Shown: in pieces, positions 25,895 through 30,408 of the stretch | Layout: each line of letters opens with the position of its first letter | How positions within the stretch are numbered: position 1 is the first letter of the stretch | NCBI GenBank assembly: GCA_900751785.1 | Contig: CAADSM010000160.1 | Coordinates: 1-30,408 of the forward strand | Origin: Lachnospiraceae bacterium | GTDB taxonomy: Bacteria; Bacillota; Clostridia; Lachnospirales; Lachnospiraceae | DNA: 30,408 nucleotides | Reading direction: 5' to 3' | Program-made: the position numbers and the translations under genes | The notes under the pieces: generated by a model | Database searches by the model: none | What the model saw: only the letters and a program-made list of their open reading frames with translations | What the model was told of the DNA's origin: nothing

Positions 25895-27569
25895 ACTGAT
25901 CCTGCCGGGCAATATCCGGGGACTTGCCTTCGCGCTGACCGGGATGGGGATCATGTATCTGTGCGGAGCCCTCTCCACGCTCGGATATAACAGACTGATG
26001 GTAAAGACGTCCCAGAAGGTGGTGGGAGACATCCGGAGAGACCTGTTCGAGCATGTGCAGACGCTGCCGCTGAAATATTTTGACGCTCATACGCACGGGG
26101 AGCTGATGAGCAGGTTCACCAACGATGTGGATACAGTGCAGGAGGCGCTGAACAACAGCTTTACTCTCGTGATCCAGAGCTCTCTGACGCTGGCGGGAAC
26201 CGTCACCATGCTGCTCGTGCTGAATGTCAGGATGTCGCTGATCGTCATTGTGTTCCTGATCCTGATGTTCCTTTTTATCAGATGGAACGGGAAGCGCAGC
26301 AAGGAATACTACGACATGCAGCAGGCAGAGCTGGCGGGGATCAACGGCTTCGTGGAAGAGATGGTCGCGGGACAGAAGGTGGAAAAGATCTTCAACCATG
26401 AGGAAGAGGATATGAAGGTGTTCCGGAAGAAGAACGAGGCGCTTAGGAAGGCGTCCACAAAGGCATTGAGCTATTCCGGTATGATGATCCCCACGATCGT
26501 CAGCCTTTCCTATGCGAACTATGCGGTCTCTGCCTGCGTGGGCGGACTTTTTGCCCTGAGCGGGCTGATGGATCTGGGCGGCCTTGCGGCATATCTTGTC
26601 TATGTAAGGCAGAGCGCCATGCCGCTGAACCAGTTTACCCAGCAGATCAACTTTATCCTGTCTGCGCTTGCCGGAGCTGAGCGGATCTTTGAGATGATGC
26701 ACGAGGAGCCGGAGATCGATGAGGGTTCGGTGACGCTCGTGCCGGCAGAGAGAAAAGAGGACGGCGCGCTCGCGGAGTGCGCACGCTATACAGGCACTTA
26801 TGCGTGGAAGGACACGAAGGGGAGGCTTACGCTGCTCCGGGGAGACGTCCGGTTTGAAAACGTAGTGTTCGCGTATGTCCCGGAGAAGACGGTCCTGTCC
26901 GGGATCAGCCTGTATGCAAAGCCGGGACAGAAGATCGCCTTTGTCGGGTCGACCGGCGCGGGGAAGACGACGATCATCAATCTGATCAACCGCTTCTATG
27001 AGATCCAGAGCGGCAGGATCCTCTATGACGGCATAGACATCCGCGACATCCGTAAGGCTGACCTGCGCAGATCCCTCGCCATGGTCATACAGGATACCCA
27101 TCTGTTTACAGGCACCATAGCGGACAATATCCGCTACGGCAGACTGGACGCCACGGATGAGGAAGTAGTCGAAGCCGCGAAGCTGGCGAATGCGGATTCC
27201 TTCATCCGGCGGCTTCCCGACGGATATCAGACTATGCTCTACAGCGACGGAAGCAATCTTTCCCAGGGACAGAGACAGCTCATCGCCATTGCGAGGGCGG
27301 CCGTCGCTCATCCGCCGGTGCTCATTCTGGATGAGGCGACTTCCTCCATAGATACGAGGACGGAGCGCCTGATCGAGAAAGGAATGGATGCGATCATGGA
27401 AGGACGGACCGTGTTCGTCATTGCCCACAGGCTCTCTACAGTGCGCAATTCCAAAGCGATCATGGTGCTCGAGCACGGGGAGATCCTGGAGCGGGGGAGC
27501 CATGAGGAACTGCTGGAGCAGGAGGGGAGATACTATCAGCTCTACACAGGCATGTATGAGCTGCAGTAG
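25878..27569 (+). pseudogene. ABC exporter half-transporter 2, N-terminally truncated
   Basis: Second subunit of the exporter pair. The frame is open from 25878 and already reads ELILPGNIRGLAFALTGMGI within the membrane domain, so roughly the first 60-100 residues (first helix) are missing. The first ATG (25944) is inside a helix and has no ribosome site. The rest is intact: RRDLFEHVQTLPLKYFDAH, the coupling region, and a full ATPase domain with Walker A (GSTGAGKTTI), Q-loop (MVIQDTHLF), signature (LSQGQRQLIAIARA), Walker B (VLILDEATSSID) and H-loop (VIAHRLST). Its frame differs from subunit 1, so no fusion protein is made. The ATPase could be functional only if the protein were still expressed. 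An assembly error is an alternative cause. Confidence 0.85.
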
Positions 27570-27608
27570 CGTGAGCTGGTCCGGCAGAGGCGGAGCGGGA
27601 ACAGTGCT

Positions 27609-27674
27609 TAATATGAACAGTGCCTGCGGGAATAAGGCTTAACATGGACAGTACCGGCAGGAACAATAGATAAC
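27609..27674 (+). repeat. Tandem mini-ORF repeats upstream of marR
   Basis: Segments 27609-27633 and 27640-27664 match at 20 of 25 bases with a 31-base period (a third partial copy of the GCGGGAA edge begins at 27658). Each contains a nine-codon frame: ATG 27614 to TAA 27641 (MNSACGNKA) and ATG 27645 to TAA 27672 (MDSTGRNNR). They lie between the exporter gene and marR and could be decayed slippage repeats or tiny upstream frames. Confidence 0.5.
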
Positions 27675-27695
27675 AGCAAGGAAGGAAAGAGTATC

Positions 27696-28139
27696 ATGAC
27701 AATACAGAAACAGAGCCTCAGAGAAATCTTATTTCAGATTGAACTGCTGAAGCGCAGAAAAGTACAGCGTTTCCTCCTGGATATCGGGCTGACTCCCGGG
27801 CAGGGGCAGGCGAGGATACTGGTCTATCTGTCATCCCACTCCAGCGTCACCCAGAAGGAAATCGCGGACAGATGCATGCTGGATGTGACCACCATGTCCC
27901 GGGTATTAAATAAGTTGGAAGAGATGGGGCTGATCAGCCGGCAGCGCGATCCCGGCTGCCGGCGCGCTTACCAGATCGGCCTGACAGAAGCCGGCCGGCA
28001 GAAAGCGGAAGAAGTAAACCGGGGATTTGAAAGGCTGGAGGAAATGCTCTGCAGGGAGTTGTCTGAAGAAGAGATCGGCAGTCTGACGACGGGGCTGAAA
28101 AAAGTAAAGGAATCTTTGGAGACAGATGAAAGAATGTGA
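27696..28139 (+). CDS. MarR family transcriptional regulator
   Basis: Winged-helix regulator of 147 residues. It shows the MarR layout: an N-terminal dimer helix, GLTPGQGQARILVYLSSHSS, the recognition helix region VTQKEIADRCMLDVTTMSRVLNKLEEMGLI, the wing (RQRDPGCRRAYQIGLTEAGR), and a C-terminal helix. A GGAAGGAAAG site precedes ATG 27696. Linkage to the ABC exporter genes and the palindrome over their promoter suggests it represses that operon, and therefore itself, until a toxic ligand is bound. Here it is the last gene rather than the first. With the exporter pair broken, the regulator may now be a relic or may control other sites. Confidence 0.92.
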   Translation: MTIQKQSLREILFQIELLKRRKVQRFLLDIGLTPGQGQARILVYLSSHSSVTQKEIADRCMLDVTTMSRVLNKLEEMGLISRQRDPGCRRAYQIGLTEAGRQKAEEVNRGFERLEEMLCRELSEEEIGSLTTGLKKVKESLETDERM

Positions 28140-28210
28140 GCGGATATGAATGTAAGCGGATTGAACGTAGACGGATATGAATGTAAGTGGATATGAGCGG
28201 TAAGCGGAGA
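28132..28210 (+). repeat. 16-bp tandem repeat beginning in the marR stop region
   Basis: Consensus GAATGTAAGCGGATAT in four to five consecutive degenerate copies: 28132-28147, 28148-28162 (15 bp), 28163-28178, 28179-28194 and a weaker fifth from 28195. The first copy contains the marR stop codon (28137-28139). Probably a slippage-prone repeat; no protein role is assigned. Confidence 0.75.
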
Positions 28211-28404
28211 AAGGCAGGCGGGTGGAAGAAGGCTGTGCGCAGGAAAACGGGCGCCGGCCGCTTAAAAACAGCGTGCTTTTTCATAAAAATGCATGAAAGA
28301 TAGATGGAAATTTCATATTGCGTCTTGCTTAATGCAGAAAAGCACTGTTTTCTCTACAAAAAATGCAAGAAAGGATTGACGAACCATCATAAATTATATA
28401 CAAT
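28211..28404 (+). promoter_or_regulatory. Aminotransferase promoter with three phased upstream repeats
   Basis: TTGACG (28376-28381), 17 bases and TACAAT (28399-28404) form the promoter. Upstream are three copies of AATGCA-N-GAAAG: AAATGCATGAAAG (28287-28299), TAATGCAGAAAAG (28330-28342) and AAATGCAAGAAAG (28361-28373). The last ends two bases before the -35. Starts are 43 and 31 bases apart, about four and three helical turns, suggesting an activator array. I see no gene in 28140-28443. Confidence 0.55.
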
Positions 28405-28443
28405 ATCAGACAGTGAGTAAAAAAAGAGTGGAGGAGTCCTGCA

Positions 28444-29730
28444 ATGACTGCGTACAAAGATTTAAGTAAAGAAGAGTTATTGGAACTGAAAAACGGCCTT
28501 GAGGCTCAGTTTGCTGAAATAAAGGCAAAAGGTCTGAAGCTGGATATGTCCAGAGGAAAGCCGTCTACTGAACAGCTCAATCTGTCAATGGGAATGATGG
28601 ATGTTCTGAACAGCAGCGCGGATCTGACCTGCGAGGACGGCGTAGACTGCCGCAACTACGGCGGGCTTGACGGCATCACAGAGGCGAAGCAGCTTCTGGC
28701 GGACATGATGGAAGTGCCGAGAGATAATGTGATCATCTTCGGAAACTCAAGCCTGAACGTAATGTATGACACAGTAGCACGTGCTATGACTCACGGAATT
28801 ATGGGAAGCACGCCGTGGTGCAAGCTGGATAAGGTGAAATTCCTCTGCCCGGTTCCGGGATACGACAGACACTTTGCGATCACAGAGCACTTCGGAATCG
28901 AGATGATCAACGTTCCGATGACTCCTACCGGACCGGATATGGATATGGTAGAGAAGCTTGTCAGCGAAGACGCATCGGTCAAGGGAATCTGGTGTGTTCC
29001 GAAGTATTCTAATCCTCAGGGAATCACATACTCTGACGAAACAGTGTACCGTTTTGCAAACCTGAAACCGGCAGCAGAAGACTTCCGTATCTTCTGGGAT
29101 AACGCTTACTGCGTACATCATTTATACGAAGATAAGCAGGACTATCTGCTCGAGATCCTGATGGAGTGCAAGAAAGCAGGCAATCCGGATATGGTTTACA
29201 AGTTTTCATCAACGTCCAAGATCAGCTTCCCGGGGTCGGGTATCGCTGCAATGGCGGCATCTGAGGCAAACTTAAAAGACATCAGAGACATGATGAAGTA
29301 CCAGACAATCGGACACGATAAAGTAAACCAGCTCCGTCATGTGAGATTCTTCAAGGACGTTCACGGTATTGTGGAGCACATGAAAAAGCATGCGGATATC
29401 ATGAGACCGAAGTTTGAAGCTGTCATCGACGGTCTTGAGAGAGAGCTCGGCGGCCTTGAGATCGGTTCCTGGATCAAACCGCTGGGAGGATACTTTATCT
29501 CCTTTGATTCTCTGGACGGCTGCGCGAAAGCGATTGTCGCAAAGGCAAAAGAGGCAGGTCTGGTGATGACAGGCGCCGGCGCAACCTATCCGTATGGAAA
29601 AGACCCGCACGACAGCAACATCCGTATCTCCCCGTCCTATCCGACGCCGGAAGAGCTGGCTGTTGCGACAGAGATCTTCGTGCTCAGCGTGAAGCTGGTC
29701 AGCATCGATAAGATCCTGGAGAGCAAATAA
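28444..29730 (+). CDS. Aspartate aminotransferase, subgroup Ic (Aminotran_MocR / PF12897-like)
   Basis: PLP-dependent transaminase interconverting aspartate/2-oxoglutarate and oxaloacetate/glutamate, cytoplasmic. At 428 residues it matches the recently split class Ic rather than classical AspC. The N-terminus LDMSRGKPSTEQLNLS, the cofactor site region (FGNSSLNVMYD), the substrate-region CVPKYSNPQGITYSDE, DNAYCVHHL, and the Schiff-base lysine Lys259 in KFSSTSKISFPGSG are all present. ATG 28444 has a TGGAGGAG site. Codon choice looks more uniform than in its neighbours, which may indicate high expression. The gene is monocistronic; a giant hairpin begins seven bases after its stop and may end the transcript. 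Confidence 0.92.
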   Translation: MTAYKDLSKEELLELKNGLEAQFAEIKAKGLKLDMSRGKPSTEQLNLSMGMMDVLNSSADLTCEDGVDCRNYGGLDGITEAKQLLADMMEVPRDNVIIFGNSSLNVMYDTVARAMTHGIMGSTPWCKLDKVKFLCPVPGYDRHFAITEHFGIEMINVPMTPTGPDMDMVEKLVSEDASVKGIWCVPKYSNPQGITYSDETVYRFANLKPAAEDFRIFWDNAYCVHHLYEDKQDYLLEILMECKKAGNPDMVYKFSSTSKISFPGSGIAAMAASEANLKDIRDMMKYQTIGHDKVNQLRHVRFFKDVHGIVEHMKKHADIMRPKFEAVIDGLERELGGLEIGSWIKPLGGYFISFDSLDGCAKAIVAKAKEAGLVMTGAGATYPYGKDPHDSNIRISPSYPTPEELAVATEIFVLSVKLVSIDKILESK

Positions 29731-29736
29731 GAATTG

Positions 29737-30093
29737 AAATTCGGGTTTGTGTAGAAGTTATAATTGAGATAAGGTCCGAAAACAGGGCTGGCTGACCTGC
29801 GTCAATCCTTCTGCGATGGCGGGAGGGCGGTTCTGGCTTCGTTCTGTAATCTTAGAAATTCTAAAGGGAACGTGATCCGGCTAAAAGCAAGGCTTACGAT
29901 AAGACAACTCACTTATGTTCAAACAGTCTTATCGTAAGCCTTAACGCCGGACCCCGTTCCCTTAAGTCTTTCTACAGATTACTTCAAAGGCGCCTGCCCC
30001 GCCCTCCCGCCATCTCCGAAGATTTCCTCCGGTCATTCCGCCCTGTTTTCTGCTTTATCCCAGACAGAACTTCCCGCACAAACTCGGAAATTT
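29737..30093. repeat. Giant imperfect hairpin element 1 (~357 nt)
   Basis: The two arms (29737-29905 and 29926-30093) pair along their whole length with internal loops. Perfect blocks are: apical AAGGCTTACGATAAGAC (29889-29905) with 29926-29942, 17 bp; 29815-29830 with 29999-30014, 16 bp; 29778-29788 with 30040-30050, 11 bp; 29864-29872 with 29955-29963; and 29742-29751 with 30077-30086 (one wobble). The loop is 20 bases. No open frame of note is encoded. It may be a structured RNA, a palindromic mobile element of MITE type or a ssDNA fold; it is not a normal terminator. Confidence 0.85.
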
Positions 30094-30195
30094 AAAACGA
30101 AATCGATAATTGTACTTTATAGACTTTATTTTTAAGTAATATGAACCGAAAATGTATCCGTAGTGATAAAGTATACCCGCTAGTTCCCTTTTTTA
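30094..30195. other. AT-rich spacer between the two hairpin elements
   Basis: About 100 bases, AT-rich, with a CCCTTTTTTATT run near 30187-30197. I see no gene and no convincing promoter. Confidence 0.5.
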
Positions 30196-30408
30196 TTTCG
30201 GGATTGTCACGCAAACTTCCGGTTGGATTAGCGTAGAAAACGGCAGGGCAGGATTAGACTGCCTTTCTGAGATGAGGGGCGGGGGATCCTGGCGACTTTG
30301 GAGAAGGGGCTAGAAAATCTTAAAGCTCCGGAAGATGGCGTTAATCCGAAAAACAATACTGTTTGAGTGAAACGAGTTGTATTGTTTTTCGGATTGCTCT
30401 TAGCCATC
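30196..30408 (+). repeat. Giant hairpin element 2 (partial, runs off the window)
   Basis: Left arm and apex of a second element related to element 1 but inverted. The apical stem AATCCGAAAAACAATAC (30343-30359) pairs perfectly with 30379-30395 around a 19-base loop, and GATGGC (30334-30339) pairs with GCCATC (30403-30408) at the window end. Shared blocks with the minus strand of element 1 include AGAAAAC (30235-30241), GAGATG plus a G-rich run (30269 on), TAGAAA-N2-CTTAA (30311-30323) and GGCGTTAA (30337-30344). The right arm lies beyond the window. Confidence 0.8.

Noticed and set aside
25761..27503. Long open frame (580 codons) on the minus strand opposite the second ABC exporter gene
   Set aside because: Composition is rich in His, Arg and Leu, as expected from the complement of a GC-rich coding frame, and no domain is recognisable. 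The plus strand encodes a clear ABC ATPase.
28216..28285. Intrinsic terminator after marR
   Set aside because: The GGGCGCCGGCCGC stretch does not form a clean hairpin followed by a T run; the TTTTT at 28277 is not preceded by a stable stem.
29737..30408. CRISPR array or integron attC sites
   Set aside because: There are no short direct repeats with regular spacers, and the hairpins are several times larger than attC sites and lack the paired core boxes.

Overview
The window looks like a chromosomal segment of a gut-type Firmicute in the Lachnospiraceae (Clostridia). The evidence is a moderately GC-rich sequence (roughly 50-55 %, estimated by eye), strong AGGAGG-type ribosome binding sites, YesM/YesN-type sugar regulation, class Ic aspartate aminotransferase, a GH31 glucosidase and BlaI/MarR regulators. 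No rRNA, tRNA, CRISPR array or intact insertion sequence was recognised. Species assignment is inference only.

Layout. (1) 1-4195: a polyamine (spermidine/putrescine) ABC importer operon potABCD, entered part-way through potA and closed by a terminator near 4260. (2) 4313-5641 minus: a fused ThrE-type threonine/serine exporter, divergent from (3) 5886-7259, a COG2509-like FAD-dependent dehydrogenase with its own terminator. (4) 7552-15482: a sugar-uptake module: AraC-type response regulator, sensor kinase, a solute-binding lipoprotein tightly coupled to the kinase, then a second binding lipoprotein, a read-through terminator and two CUT1 permeases. No ATPase is encoded, so a shared MsmX/MsmK-like ATPase is expected elsewhere. 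(5) 15662-17551: a bifunctional homocysteine S-methyltransferase / methylene-THF reductase with an operator-like palindrome over its promoter. (6) 17829-21700: pyruvate kinase, an NSS-family sodium symporter and an AEC-family transporter, possibly one transcript. (7) 21751-24298 minus: an autoregulated BlaI-type repressor and a GH31 alpha-glucosidase. (8) 24605-28139: a heterodimeric ABC exporter locus in which an internal deletion has removed the end of the first gene and the beginning of the second, followed by a MarR regulator whose probable operator covers the exporter promoter. (9) 28444-29730: aspartate aminotransferase Ic.

The most unusual part is the non-coding tail (29731-30408). It contains one complete ~357-nt imperfect hairpin and the start of a second related one in the opposite orientation. 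They share conserved blocks in the arms and loop, but their 17-bp apical stems are unrelated in sequence and perfectly paired in both. That is the signature of a structure-conserved RNA or single-stranded-DNA element, or a structured mobile repeat. It is the best candidate here for something undescribed.

Other points worth a second look are the broken ABC exporter pair, tandem mini-ORF repeats before marR, a 16-bp tandem repeat starting inside the marR stop region, helically phased operator-like repeats before the glucosidase and the aminotransferase genes, a possible three-component sensor (kinase plus lipoprotein), and unusual C-terminal extensions of PotA and PotD.
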